A stretch of 30,182 nucleotides of DNA from Gnetum montanum (GCA_015680685.1 MNCI01009417.1:913760-943941), one strand, 5' to 3'. Positions 1 through 10,346 are shown, numbered from the stretch's first letter. The notes: generated by a model from the letters alone, not told the origin. Translations and numbers: made by a program.

Positions 1-332
1 AGGATGTGTGCGGCAAGTGGGAACAGATACTGGTGTTAGAAACAATTAGAACTTAGTTAGTGAATAGTTAATGTAAGTTAGTCACTTAGTTCTCTTCACC
101 TTCCCCTATTAGCATAAGACATTAAAACAATAAAAGTTATAAAAATCATATACCTCAAGCTTACTTAACCATACAACCATGACAATACAAGTAAGTTTGG
201 GAAGACAGTGATTGATTAACCTTGAGTGTTCCATTAAAGTGCATAAGCAATTAGTCCTTGGAGTTCCACCAAATCGTGCATGAAATGCTCGTATTGGTAT
301 GGTTGAGTGTAGGGGTACTTCACCACTCATCA
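1..332 (+). repeat. LTR fragment (Element 2 family), plus orientation, cut by window edge
   Basis: Read in reverse complement this matches the first part of the LTRs at 9504-10314 and 15518-16080, including the GTAGGGGTAC box and the terminal CACTCATCA, which ends at 332. In plus-strand terms it is the U5-side end of an LTR. It is clearly diverged from the other copies. The sequence before base 1 would hold U3 and the promoter. Confidence 0.85.
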
Positions 333-752
333 ATCTCCATTATGGCCCACACTAACCAACAGTAGTGAATGGAACATAGGAGAAACGTAGCAATTCTAGC
401 AAAATAAAGAAGCCACTATAATAATTAAAATTGAAGGAGTCTCTATGCCATACTTAGTAGAGAGGACATGGAAAAAGAAGACAAGGATAGAAGAGGAGAA
501 ACTTTTCAAAAACCTTACGACAAAGGGAAGAAGCCAATGAAAGAGCCGCCACCGCCTAGAATATGAACTACATCAAGCCACTTCAAATCTTATTTTTGTT
601 TTTATTTTGTCATGTAACTATGTCATTTTTTTTGTACAGACCATTACGGCACTTAGAGTTAGTCAATAATCTCGTACCTTCCCAATTTTGTAAAGAAATC
701 TTAGTCCTATCTTGTTAACTTGAGGACAAGTTTTTAGTCAATCGTGGAGGTA
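333..752 (+). mobile_element. 3' internal remnant of a gypsy-type element with polypurine tract
   Basis: There is no convincing reading frame in this 420-base stretch. Its end carries CTTGAGGACAAGTTTTT (719-735) followed by a purine-rich GTGGAGG (744-750) and then an LTR start at about 753. The same arrangement (CTCAAGAACGAGTTTTT, then GGGGG, then the LTR) occurs on the minus strand of Element 2 at 10314-10345. This marks the 3' end of the internal region and the plus-strand priming site. The bulk of pol is absent. Confidence 0.6.
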
Positions 753-980
753 GGATGAACCATGAGTTGGCTAAGATATCATAGATGCTATGTCGTAGAT
801 ACTACATTGCATTTGCATTATACCATCCCTATCAGAGTGTCTAAGTTGGCTACTACATTGTATCGATTTAATAAAGTCAATTTTTGTTTACCTACGATAT
901 TGTATCTACAATGTCATATATATGATATCATAGCACATGCTACGACATTGTAGATATGATATCACGTGATGTGTGTAGCC

Positions 981-988
981 TATAAATA
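981..988 (+). promoter_or_regulatory. LTR TATA box
   Basis: TATAAATA lies in the plus-oriented LTR, 13 bases after a G-box core CACGTG (963-968) embedded in the palindrome ATCACGTGAT. The position corresponds to the TATA boxes of the two LTRs of Element 2 read on the minus strand. It would have driven the retrotransposon transcript and is probably inactive now. Confidence 0.6.
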
Positions 989-1204
989 CAACACTTGGAT
1001 GCACAGATCCACATAAGTTTCATTCCATCCTTAGGTAGATTCTTGTAGTTTCGTTTCGTAGTTTTAGTGATATAGAGTGAATGCCTGTAGTGTGGTGTTG
1101 AGTAGTTGTATAGAATCTTTATTCTTGTGAAGTGTACTTGGACACAGTTCATGTTTAGAAATAAAGATCAAGATTGTTTGTCATCATTGCAACATCCACT
1201 TAGT

Positions 1205-2318
1205 CTTACAATTTTACTTAGCACAATTTTTACTATTTTCTTAGTTTAATCAATTTACATTTCCAAGTACTTTACTTTCTCGTTCATTAGTAAAGTGAAA
1301 TGAGTATGACTAGTTTTGAGCCTTTAAATTTAATCATTTGGTAATTTTAATAGTGTTATTGCTTGGTTCACCTAGTAGCATAACGCTTGGTAACCCAGTA
1401 ATGGTTACATGAGCCCAAGACATGTATAGTAAGCCAAGATTAGATGTTGATTGCTCTAGGCTAAAGTAGATTTACATTACCATCATTACTTAGACTTAGG
1501 ATTAAATCTCATTCCCAATTATGTTTATCACTAGGAGTAAAATGAGCCTAACAACATCAATTATCATATGCCTCACTTTGGACTAAACCATACATGACAA
1601 AGCTACCACTAGTCCAAGTGGGAAGATAGTGTCCTACAATCAATGCTTAACAATCTAGATGCCACAACTAGTTCCATCCACAAAATTCGATCAAATCATG
1701 CGTAAACACTTATGATTCTTATGGTTGGGTGTAGGGGTACCTACTGCTCATCATTCATTAGTGCACCATCTCACATAGAATAGATTTACTTTTCCATGTT
1801 TTCTACTTTTACTAAGTCATTTTCATTTCATAAGTCATTTACTATTCCAATGTTCATTAGCAAGGCAAAATGAATATGATTGTTTTTAGGTGTAAAGTGT
1901 AATTTTTTGGTAATCCAATAGTGACTTTGCTTAATTCACTCAATTGTAAAGTTACTTAGTAATCCCAGTAACAGTAACATTAGCCCTAGATGTGTACGAA
2001 AAACCAAGAACATATACTTATTGTTATAGGATAGAATATCTTTACATTTTTATTACACTTAGAAAGAGACTTTACAATCATTTCCATTATGTTTATTTCT
2101 AGCATATTTAAAGTTAACCAATATCATTTTATCATTTACTTCACTAAGAGTTAAACCATATCTTTTACACCTTGCTAATTCTAAGTGGGAAAACAATGAT
2201 CATGAACTTACTATCAACTCACTAATATACCTACATTATCCATCCGTAGATTATGATTTGGTTATACGTGAACACTTGTGACTTGTATGGTTAAGTGTTG
2301 AAATTCTTTACTGCTCAT
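1205..2318 (+). repeat. Tandem duplication of about 550-570 bp inside the LTR
   Basis: Two diverged copies, about 1205-1753 and 1775-2318, run in the same order. Both have TTCATTAG (1285 and 1853), then AA-TGA-TATGA, TTTGGTAAT, GCTTGGTTCAC or GCTTAATTCAC, AGTAA..CCAGTAA, and both close on CTGCTCATCA. The period is about 568 bases. Neither copy codes for anything recognisable. Confidence 0.7.
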
Positions 2319-2955
2319 CACCTAGTTATAAACAACTCTACTAGGGGATGTAAGAAAACAACTAGAAGTAAAGACAATGTATCCTATCAAGTTGAAATAG
2401 TCTCTTAGCATCTAGATTCTTATTATCTACACTTTGGCTTTATCCTTTACCAAGATGAACAAGTGCAATGGAGGGACTCGGAAGGCAACATTATGTTGCT
2501 ACTTAAATGTTCAACTACATCAATACTCATGATAGCATTGATAATAGGTAGACTAAAAGCATCTACTGTTGACTGCAAGGTAACTAATGTAATGCCTATG
2601 TCTAATTAGCCCATTGAAGCTCAACTTTTCAAAGATTGTTTCATAGAGGCTTGCCATGAAACAACAAAGGGAAAAGTGACTATCATATCGCTAACATCAT
2701 AATAAAAAAGTAGGACATAAATTATCACTTAAATAGATCCAATCATCAAAACCATTCTCCCTTTAATGCAGATGACATGGCAAACCTATGGTTACATTTA
2801 GTCTTAGTAAGCAACCAAGGATATGTGAGAACATGATCAATATTAAGAAGACCTCTAGGCCTAGGTCTTTCAATAGGCCACCAAGAGAGCAAGTTAGCAT
2901 TGCTCTCCTAGTTCTCTATAATTTTTATCATTCTCATTAACAAGCTTTAACAAGG
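2319..2955 (+). other. Leader and gag 5' region of the host element, no intact frame
   Basis: This lies between the duplicated LTR and the recognisable gag relic. By comparison with Element 2, where gag reading begins almost directly after the LTR, it should hold the primer site and gag N-terminus. Neither can be read here. Stops occur in all frames. Confidence 0.4.
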
Positions 2956-3530
2956 ATCAGAGTGACTAATGAGAAAGGGTAATGATAGACAATCTTGTGA
3001 AGATGATAGAAGAGATCATGATAGAAGTGAAGATACAAATGGTAGATGTGATAGAGATAGAAAATTAGATAGATGACACATAAATGAAAAAAGGCATATC
3101 AAGCAATACAAGAGAGGGCATGATCATGATAGGGACCATGGTGATGAGATGGTTATGATGAACCCTTGCTTATTATTAGGAGTATGGTTAGCATTAAGAA
3201 GGTTGTTTATATCCCAACTAAACATTAAAAAAACACTTGCATCGAATAGCTTGACATGACCAACATTTCTAATTTTGAGAAAGGCTACAATATTGATTTG
3301 CAATACTATTTGCAAGTCTTTCATGATGCTTGTGCCTTGCAAAATATTCAGAATGACTAATTAAGGCTTAAATTATTCCCTAGGATACTCATCAAGCAAA
3401 TAGGGAGTTGGTATTAATCATTGGAACTAGTATTTTTTAGGAAATGGATATAATGCTAAAGTTGTTTGATGATAAATATCAAACGTATTCCAAAGTGTCC
3501 AACTTGAGAAAATAAATTCAAGGGTGGAAG
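2956..3530 (+). pseudogene. gag relic of the host gypsy element, interrupted by Element 1
   Basis: This is a broken gag polyprotein, the nucleocapsid/coat precursor that packages retrotransposon RNA. A D/R-rich low-complexity stretch (about 2990-3070) is followed by pieces that align in order with the Element 2 gag: DEPLL, a segment like RLDMNNIPRF (read as LDMTNISNF), FHDACALQNI, LFPR.LIK, SWYQSL-like, and KYQTYSKV at about 3475. Stops and frame changes are frequent. The reading stops at IQGWK (3516-3530), where Element 1 begins. It resumes at 18892 with *GNHE, matching GNHE at the same place in Element 2. It is dead, but it fixes the insertion point and strand of the host element. Confidence 0.8.
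3526..3530. repeat. Target site duplication of Element 1, left copy
   Basis: GGAAG directly precedes the left LTR, and AGAAG directly follows the right LTR (18887-18891). Four of five bases match. Dropping one copy restores gag colinearity across the insertion, which is independent support. Confidence 0.75.
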
Positions 3531-4096
3531 TGTACTGACCTAAATCATTAGTGTAAGGCTGGAAGGGAAAACAAACACCGAAAGATCATTAGACAGACAC
3601 AACTGACCCTGCCTTCGCTTGAGGGCAAGCTAGAAAAGGAAACAAAGGCAGAGTGCCTTGGATGGTCTACATGCAAATCAACCAAGGACTTCCCCTAATG
3701 TAAGTTATGGTCTACTCTGGGTTATCGTAAACTGATGTTCAAAATGTAAATAGCGATGCATGAAATTTAAACAAAGCATAAACAGAGAACTGTATTGTAA
3801 ACAAAGCATAAATTCAATTTAAAGCAGAGTAAATAATATAATGGCTGGAAAAAATGAACTGTATTGTATTGTTTAATAAGAATGTGCATCGGTCAAAGCG
3901 CAGTTGCACATGTGGATGGCAAGTCAAGCGCTAAGCCCTGGGTGATGTGTTTACAGATGCTTGGATGCTAGGAGTCACGTGTGTTTGAGCATCCAAAGTT
4001 GCTGGTCGGTGTCCTAAGTTGTCCACCTTCAAGATTTCCAATGCTCAAAATTTCCAACCTTCAGAAATTACCCCCCATTTATGTGAATTGATAGGT

Positions 4097-4104
4097 TATT
4101 TATA
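4097..4104 (-). promoter_or_regulatory. LTR TATA box, Element 1 left LTR
   Basis: Plus-strand TATTTATA reads TATAAATA on the minus strand, the orientation of the element. The right LTR has the same box at 17823-17830. Transcription would start around 30 bases to the left and mark the U3/R border. Confidence 0.65.
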
Positions 4105-4537
4105 GGGCTTGGCTAGGTTCAGGCACAGAATCCATGGATGGAATCAACGGCCGAGAGATGAGAGGAAAACGAATCGTGTAACACATGTTTAATGGACAGC
4201 TGTGTGTGAGTTGGACATGTGTAGGCATGCTACATTTTTGACAAGATACATTGTATCTTACAATGTGCGTTGGTTTACACAAGCTAGCTCACGCCCATAG
4301 ATTGGAACATAAGGGCTTGACAAGCTCACAAATAGTGAAAATTTACAAAGAAAATCAAGAGGGATTAACTCCGGCTCGCTTGTAACTTCTTGGTCCCTGA
4401 ATCAGCTACTACAAGATATCAATTTGAGTGATTTTGTGGCTATTTGAGGTGTCTCTGCTTCACTAAGGCTCCCTACATGAGTTGATTTAGTCCTAGCGTG
4501 TCCTTAGTATGCGTTTGGAGTGCTTTTGTCTAGGTAG

Positions 4538-4686
4538 GAATAGTACTCACGCTGATGAATAGTGCTCACACTGATGAATAGTGCTCACATTGATGAATAG
4601 TGTTCATGTTGATGAATAGTATTCATGCTGATGAATAGTGCTCACGTTGATGAATAGTGGTCATGCTGGTGAATAGTGATCACGCT
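4538..4686 (-). repeat. 19-bp minisatellite, 8 units, in the left LTR
   Basis: The unit is approximately GATGAATAGTGCTCACGCT, repeated head to tail with about eight GAATAGT cores. Variation is concentrated in the ..TCACGCT half. The other LTR holds only four units. Confidence 0.9.
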
Positions 4687-5235
4687 AGACTCACGCTGCA
4701 ACGTGACCACAGCGTGACCACAACGTGACCTGCAAAAACTTTAATTTTCTTGGAATCTTTGGAGGCTCTAATATGAATTTGTCAATAATGAGTCTTGATG
4801 ATGACTTGCACTTTGAAAACCAGATCATTTTGACTCAGTTTTGGACCTGAAAGTTACGCACGCTACATCACGCTACCAACGTGACATCAGCGTGTGTGAC
4901 AACGTGCGTAAGAAAATGTGAACAGTTCATCTCCAAATTTGTATTTTGAATGCTGAAACCTAGAGTGGACGTTAATGGCCTTAAGGATGGCTTGCACTCT
5001 TAGATTTTGACCATTTTTTACTTGATTTTTGGAGGTGACAAAGTTGGTCACGCTGGACTCACGCTGCCAACGTGACTGTAGCGTGAGTGCCAGCATGAGT
5101 GTGAAAAATGTGTTCAATTTACAGCGTGAGTTGTCCAGGTCAAGCCAGCATGTGTTCTCCCAAATTTTTCCTTCGAAAGCTCAAGTATGAGTCATTCTTG
5201 CTTCAAAGTGTTAGGTCAAAATTAGTGGTGTTTCA

Positions 5236-6868
5236 TTGGTCCCTCTTTGTTGGCGTTTGGAGGAATCCACCCAAGAGGCGTCAACAAAGAAGTAGAAAAC
5301 ACCATGAACAACCAAGTACCAAGCATTATTCATTAGCCCTTGGCTGGATGTCATCGCACCATTTTCAAAAGTATATGGGATTGATGGAATGTAGTTCAAG
5401 ATGCAAGAGGATTGGTTGTAACTCGGGGAAATTAGGAGTTGATCAAGGGTTATAATTACTACTGGGATTGTGGGAGAGAAAATGCTCTCATGTAATTGAG
5501 CTTTATCGTTAGGTCCTTGTCAGTAGCTGGTTTTTAGCAAACTCGAAACTAAGACATAGAAAGTGCATTCTTTGGAGAAACAAGACTCTTGTAGAGTGTT
5601 TATAGGAGCCCGTTGTAAACAACCAAAGCCACGTGATGATGTGCAACATGATCTCTTTGAGATACGAGTGTAACTTTTTTCCAAGAAAATTACCTTCTAG
5701 CTTGGGGCTTGTATGAGAATAGCCAATAGTCTTTTTGTTTATGATGTCAATGGGGTCATCAAGACCTTTTCTGTGCATTTTGCTCTTTCACCTTTTTGTT
5801 CTTTTTCTTTTTTTTTCTTGTTTCTTCTTTTCTTATTTTCTTTTCCTTTTCTTTTTCCTTTTTGATGTTTTCTTTTCTAATTCTTTGGTATTTTGAAAGA
5901 GCTTGCTTTTAGTGTTGTGCTCGTGTTTGAGCGCTTGCTTTTTGTGTCATGCATCGTATACTGTGTTTTGTGTTGCAACTACTTAGAGAGTCACAGTGTG
6001 CAACAGTGTATCAAGAGCTTTGAGGTGATCAGGATATAATGTATTTGGGGGATGTAATTGAATAGGATAAGGGGGCATGATGGGGAAACAAGGAATGTAT
6101 CAGGAGTCGGAAATGTACTTATGAATGAATTGATTAACCCAGTTATGTGCGTCAGGAAGAATGTGATACCTTGTCGTCATGATGAAGTGAATCTACGCAT
6201 GAATGCCTCAGGAGTGTCATCCTGCAAACACAACTCCAAGAAGACAAGAAAATCACAAATGAAACAAATAACTAAGCACTTTAAACTTGAAAAACATCCA
6301 AGGAGATGGAGCCACCATGTGCAATTTCAAAGCAAATAGGATCATGAACAGCATCAGCTTCATCAAGGACCATGAGAAAAATTATGCAATAAGTTTTTGT
6401 GAGACAAGTGCCTTCCCGCCTAGGGCTTGCATGGGAAGAGCCAATTGCAGTAATAGATCTTTTTAAGTATTGCCTGGTCGTCGATGATGTCACCAGTTTA
6501 TAGTCTTAGCGAACTGTTGCGGGTTAGTTTCACATCATAACCCATTGGACAGTGCCAATTTAGCGTTGTAGTATACATAGAGTAGAAAACAACATCAAGC
6601 GACACCTGTTGTACATAGAGTTCAAATGTATGAATAAAAGAAAAGCAATGCCAAAAGTGATAGTTTTAGGCCATTCCAGGCCGTATGCTAGTTTTAAGGC
6701 CTTTTTGGGCCATGTGTTTTTATAGTTTTATGTTTTCATGTTTGATGTTTTTCAAATGCAATGTGTAAACTAAGCTGACGAATGTGTAAACAAAGCAAAA
6801 TGGTTGATCTAAGTGAGTAGGCAAAATGTAAACACATAGGCTAGTGTAATGTAAACAAAAGTAAAAAA
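5236..6868 (-). other. 3' non-coding internal region of Element 1 with polypurine tracts
   Basis: This 1.6 kb lies between the protease and the 3' LTR. The purine-rich AACAAAGAGGGACCAA on the minus strand abuts the LTR and is the likely polypurine tract. A pyrimidine-rich run at about 5780-5870 (plus strand) forms a second, longer purine tract on the minus strand. Two diverged minus-strand coding-like pieces (5778-5509 and 6493-6340) share the pattern SHxSPxxEGxxL and may be remnants of a repeated protein segment. No polymerase or integrase motif was found here. Confidence 0.55.
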
Positions 6869-6869
6869 A

Positions 6870-7640
6870 TGCATGGCAAAGGGTAGGCAAGCACCTGCAT
6901 TTTTGGCCAAGGGAAAGTCTTGGTCATGTAGTTGCTTCTTAACTAGGCATGGATTAGGGAGCATGCAAGGTTTAGGATCCTCTAGGGGGTTGTTGGATTC
7001 AACCACTCGTTCTAGTGTGCTAGCCTTAGGCGTTGCATTTATTGTTATAGGTGTACCATCAAGAAACTCTTCTTCCAAAACTTGTGCCATGTCTATGTCA
7101 TGGATAGTTGAAGAGGAGGCGTTATCACCATGGATGATAACTTGACCACCTTCATATGGAAGGTGGATTTCTTGGTGGATGGGAGAGGAGATGGCCCTTA
7201 GTTGGGCTAGCCAAGGCCTGCCTAGAATTATGTTGAAACCTGGCATCCCCTCTATGATGGTGAAACCTGCACTAGTGGGGAATTTTTCTCCCACCACAAA
7301 GGCTAAGTTGATTGTACTCATGATTGTGACACGTGATCCGTTGAAGGATTTTAGACACATGGTTTTGGTTGGCCTGATTCCATCTGCCAGGCCTAGCTTG
7401 TCGATGACAAAGTACAAGACTACGTTTGTTGCTGCACCATCATCAACATGTACTTTGCAGATGGTACATTGTCCAACATGAATGCTAATGGATAATGGAG
7501 CTGTAATAACCTCCCCTCATGCGGGGTTGACTTTAACTGCATCATCACGAAAGGCTAAGGTTGTTGAACCTGATTCTTGTGGTGTGGGAGGCAACATTGT
7601 TGCACAGATGGATGCCTCATTTGCAGGGATGTCCTCCGTA
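6870..7640 (-). pseudogene. Retropepsin-like aspartic protease of Element 1
   Basis: This region matures the gag-pol polyprotein in cytoplasmic particles. On the minus strand the catalytic loop reads VDDGAATNV (7449-7421), with DDG in place of the usual D[TS]G. It is followed about 60 residues later by FTIIEGMPGFNIILGRPWL (ILGRPWL at about 7232-7212), the conserved strand that closes the retropepsin fold. The open stretch from 7417 down to 6809 covers the C-terminal part and about 110 further residues of low-similarity sequence. In complete gypsy elements RT would follow; here the frame runs out into non-coding DNA. The N-terminal side is connected to the gag linker by a broken frame. Identification is firm, activity unlikely. 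Confidence 0.8.
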
Positions 7641-8190
7641 ATAGGAATGGAGGCCAAGAACTAGGTCAATGCTTGGCAATGAGCAGGTGAGGTCCTAACC
7701 AGGTCGTACAAGTTGAACGTTGTGTTCTTTTGCTTGAGCGTTTGTTTTACCTAGGTTAGTGCAGCTGTGAAGTCCTTGTCGTTAGCCGTTGTGTTGGCGT
7801 TGACTTCCTCCATGTAATTTGAGAGAAAGATCTCTTGCGGAGGGGACTTGGGGTTGGTTTGCTTGGCTTGTTTAGGGGTAGTGGCCCTAGTGTTTAGTTG
7901 TTGCTTGCTAGTTGTGGCCTTTGCTTTGACCATGGGGGTTGCAAGGTGCTCGTTTACCCTCTTGCGTTGCCATTTGGTGGGCATGCTCAGGTTGCTAGTG
8001 GGGTCAACCCTTAAAGGAGGAGGGATCGAGATGTTGCCCACTGTTGGGTTTCGAGTAGGTGAGTGGTCACCATGTTGTGACACCCTTATGATAAGGGGTG
8101 GCTTAGGAGTTGTTGTAAGGGCTTTTGTGTGACTAACTAGTTGTGGCATCTTGATGACGAAAGGTTGCTTGGTAGTTGTTGTTACTGCAT

Positions 8191-8280
8191 CATGCTAGTT
8201 TAACATCTTAGTGGATGAATCATGCTAGTTTAATGTCTTAGCGAATGAGTCATGCCAGTTTAATGTCTTAGCGGATGATT
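8191..8280 (-). repeat. Three tandem 30-bp units, in frame as 10-residue repeats
   Basis: Units at 8191-8220, 8221-8250 and 8251-8280 (CATGCTAGTTTAA..TCTTAGYGGATGA type). On the minus strand each encodes a decapeptide close to SSAKTLNWHD. In two units the Trp codon is now TAG. Confidence 0.85.
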
Positions 8281-8415
8281 GTTGTGGAGCCTTGGCCACA
8301 AAGGATGTTGTGGGTGCCTAAGGTGGCACTTTGATAACAAAGGGAGGACTCTTGTTCGTGGAGCCTGAGGGAATCCTTGCCTTGCTGGGAGGCACATGGA
8401 TCAAAAAAGGTTGTT

Positions 8416-8503
8416 GCATAGGTTTAGGCTTGCCATCGATGCTAATTAAGTTTATGACNCGCATAGGTTTAGGCTTGTCATCGATGCTAATTAAGTTTAT
8501 GAC
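8416..8503 (-). repeat. 43-bp direct duplication flanking a single N
   Basis: GCATAGGTTTAGGCTTG.CATCGATGC and the bases that follow occur twice with one substitution, on either side of the undetermined base at 8459. This may be a true duplication, or two contig ends overlapped by a scaffolder. Confidence 0.8.
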
Positions 8504-8586
8504 ATACGAGGCATCATCTGTGTTGGATTGACTTGCCATGTCAATCACTAGTTGGCCTTGCTCTATCATCCTCTGAAGGTCATCTT

Positions 8587-8644
8587 GCAAAGCATGACAA
8601 TTATCTGTATTGTGACCAGCCATTTGATGGTCATGGCAATATTG
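8587..8644 (-). pseudogene. gag zinc-knuckle of Element 1
   Basis: On the minus strand the reading is YCHDHQMAGHNTDNC, a C-x2-H-x4-H-x4-C spacing. It is the variant of the CCHC knuckle in which the second Cys is His, seen in many plant gypsy gag proteins. It binds the element RNA in the particle. It is followed by a helix-like HALQDDLQRMIEQGQL, which is also typical. It sits between the gag core and the linker of the same element. Confidence 0.7.
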
Positions 8645-8659
8645 GTCTAGTTTAAAATG

Positions 8660-9503
8660 TTGTGGGACCGGGGGCTCATTTGGTACTGCTAAGGTGGGGT
8701 TCCTTAGTAGCTTGTAGTACCTGTTATGTTTCTGGCAAGTAATCTCTTATACGTGTTTGTGTTGGATTTGCCCGGCTTTCAAGAGTTGCTCTAATAGTTG
8801 AGAGGGTTGCATCAGCAGTGGTGTATACTTTGAGCAGACCTTGCACTGAAAGTTGGGCCTTGGGGTGGCCCCTACCAATCTAGGTGAGTTTGCGCCAAAG
8901 TTGACAACTTTGTCAGCTAGGGCTTTGGGTTGCTTAGCTGTTGAACCCCAGTTGGTTTCTCTTGTGCTTGCAGCCACCATTGCCACTATTATGTTTTGTT
9001 TGTGAGCATGTTGGTTTCTGTAGGCCACATAAGCTAGGTCATTGCTTGATTGCGCTGCCTCCTCTATCCTTTTGATTTGTGCGAATGCTTAACTCAAAGT
9101 ACAAGCACTTAAATAATAGAGTTTTGACTTAACGAAGTCATTCATAGCGGCTTTAAAATGGTGAGCAAGTATGTCTCGGGGATGGGCTCATGGAGTTCAT
9201 TTAGGGCTGTGCACCACCTTTGGATGAATTTTTGCACTGGCTCTAAAGGCGCTTGTTTAATCTGAATCAAGCTATCCAAAGTGGCTTCATGTTTTAGATT
9301 ATACTTAAAACGGGTAACAAATTGATGTAACAAATCCTCTAGAGAGGATATAGAGTTATGGGGTAAGGCTTGATACCAGTCTAAGGCTTTTCCTATCAGG
9401 GACATAACAAATACGCATAGAATTGCATGAGGCCAGGCCTGAAGCAGTAAAAATTCTAGTCGAAATGTTACTAGAGGGGAATTTGGATCTTCCTCTCCAT
9501 TGT
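8660..9503 (-). pseudogene. gag core (retrotransposon gag domain) of Element 1
   Basis: This is the central gag assembly domain. On the minus strand it shows DPNSPLVTF, then MSLIGKALDWYQALP, LEDLLHQFVTRFKYN, and QAPLEPVQKFIQRW. This is the order of the retrotransposon gag domain: hydrophobic, W-Y, F..RF, then a late F..RW. A frameshift near 9165 moves the reading to a frame with AMNDFVKSK and RIEEAAQSSNDLAY, and a stop lies near 9088. The piece begins exactly at the left border of Element 2. The upstream part of the same gag is at 16081-16982, on the other side of that insertion. Confidence 0.85.
9499..9503. repeat. Target site duplication of Element 2, left copy
   Basis: ATTGT precedes the left LTR, and GTTGT (16081-16085) follows the right LTR. 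The single mismatch is a transition. Removing the element and one copy keeps Element 1 gag in frame. Confidence 0.8.
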
Positions 9504-10314
9504 TGATGAGTGGCGAGGTACCCCTACACTCAACCATACGAATACAAGCGTTACACACGTGATCCAGTCGAACTCCGCAGACTAAGTGCCTACACGCCTT
9601 ATGGAACACTTAAGGTTAATCATTTGTTGTCTTCCCAGACTTACTTGTATTTGTCATGGTTGTATGGTTAAGTAAGTTTGAGGTATGTGATTTTTATGTC
9701 TTTTATATTTTTATCTCCTATGCTAATGAGGTAAAGGATGAAGAGACTAATTAACTAACTTTAACTAACTAAGTCTTAATTAACCTAGCATCAATATCTG
9801 TTCCCACTTACCGTTCACACCCTGAACCAATGCAACCTTTGGGCTTACCAAATGTTATTCGTTGTTGGGATTGCCAAGCATAACGCACGTGCTCGAAGCG
9901 GTCGTACTGAATGCACTAACTAGGAGAGAAGGGTTGAGAGAGATTTAATGAACTAATAAAACACTTAAACATTAACAATAAATAACAATAAATAAATTCC
10001 TATTTAGCTTAGTCCATGCACTGCAAGGTTTATCTAAGAAGTTCGTCTTTATTTCCGTACACAAACTTGTGTTCAAGTACAATATTTGCTCGAATAAAGA
10101 TCTCTTCACTTTGGAGCTCCTACTACGGGCACATGGAAATTATTCTATCTCTAGAGAGGTAAAACTGCCAGAGCTTCGCTATGGTCTAGGCCTAAAACTT
10201 CGAAACAAGGGAGAGCTACCTCTTATTTATAGATTTAGTGACGCACTGCAATATCACGTACACGATATTGCAGGGGATGCGATATTGCAGTGGACATGAT
10301 ATCGTGTCCCATCA
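9504..10314 (-). repeat. Left (3') LTR of Element 2
   Basis: 811 bases, TGATGAGTGG...GTGTCCCATCA on the plus strand. This is the fuller of the two LTR copies. It contains a minus-strand TATA box at 10224-10231 and, between that box and its right end, several GATATTG / GATATC palindromic words. By eye there are roughly 20-25 differences from the right copy over the first 370 bases. Confidence 0.92.
10224..10231 (-). promoter_or_regulatory. LTR TATA box, Element 2 left LTR
   Basis: TATTTATA on the plus strand, TATAAATA in the orientation of the element. It lies about 85 bases inside the U3 end, preceded by a cluster of GATATC-type palindromes. The partner copy is at 15973-15980. Confidence 0.65.
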
Positions 10315-10346
10315 TACCCCCATGATTGAATAAAAACTCGTTCTTG
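10315..10346 (-). other. Polypurine tract and 3' end signature of Element 2
   Basis: On the minus strand CTCAAGAACGAGTTTTT is followed by ATTCAATCATGGGGGTA and then the LTR start TGATGGG. The equivalent plus-strand signature is at 719-752. The G-run is the expected primer for second-strand synthesis. Confidence 0.7.

Larger units (their letters stand above)
753..2318 (+). repeat. Degenerate LTR with duplicated 3' part, plus orientation
   Basis: The LTR starts just after a polypurine tract at about 753. It carries a TATA box at 981-988 and has ends matching the Element 2 family LTR (ACTGCTCATCA) at 1753 and again at 2318. The normal end is probably 1753; the second end comes from a tandem duplication of the U5-side half. 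The U3 part is rich in short palindromic words (GATATC, TACGATATTG) like those in the Element 2 LTR. It is too diverged for an exact boundary. Confidence 0.6.
3531..5235 (-). repeat. Left (3') LTR of Element 1
   Basis: 1705 bases, starting TGTACTGACC and ending GTTTCA on the plus strand. It matches 17257-18886 along its length. The length difference of 75 bases is almost exactly four 19-bp minisatellite units. It contains a minus-strand TATA box (4097-4104), a minisatellite (4538-4686), and many CACGCT / AGCGTG words between 4680 and 5140. Confidence 0.92.
7751..8580 (-). pseudogene. gag-protease linker of Element 1
   Basis: This is a low-complexity coding remnant rich in Thr, Pro, Ser, Lys and Asn (for example TPKPPLIIRVS and KQLNTRATTPK-like stretches at 8149-7751), typical of the spacer between gag zinc knuckle and protease in plant gypsy elements. 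It contains the 30-bp triplication at 8191-8280 and a duplicated 43-bp segment around an undetermined base at 8459. The frame is interrupted by at least two TGG-to-TAG stops in the triplication. Confidence 0.6.

Noticed and set aside
4538-4686. CRISPR-like array (regular repeats)
   Set aside because: The 19-bp units are directly adjacent without spacers, lie in an LTR of a plant retrotransposon and vary by point changes: a minisatellite.
5108-5455. A 115-codon plus-strand frame
   Set aside because: It crosses the LTR/internal border of Element 1 antisense to its coding strand and has no recognisable content.
7179-8132. Plus-strand frames of 60-100 codons over the protease and linker
   Set aside because: Antisense shadows of the minus-strand gag-pro reading, which carries the actual motifs.
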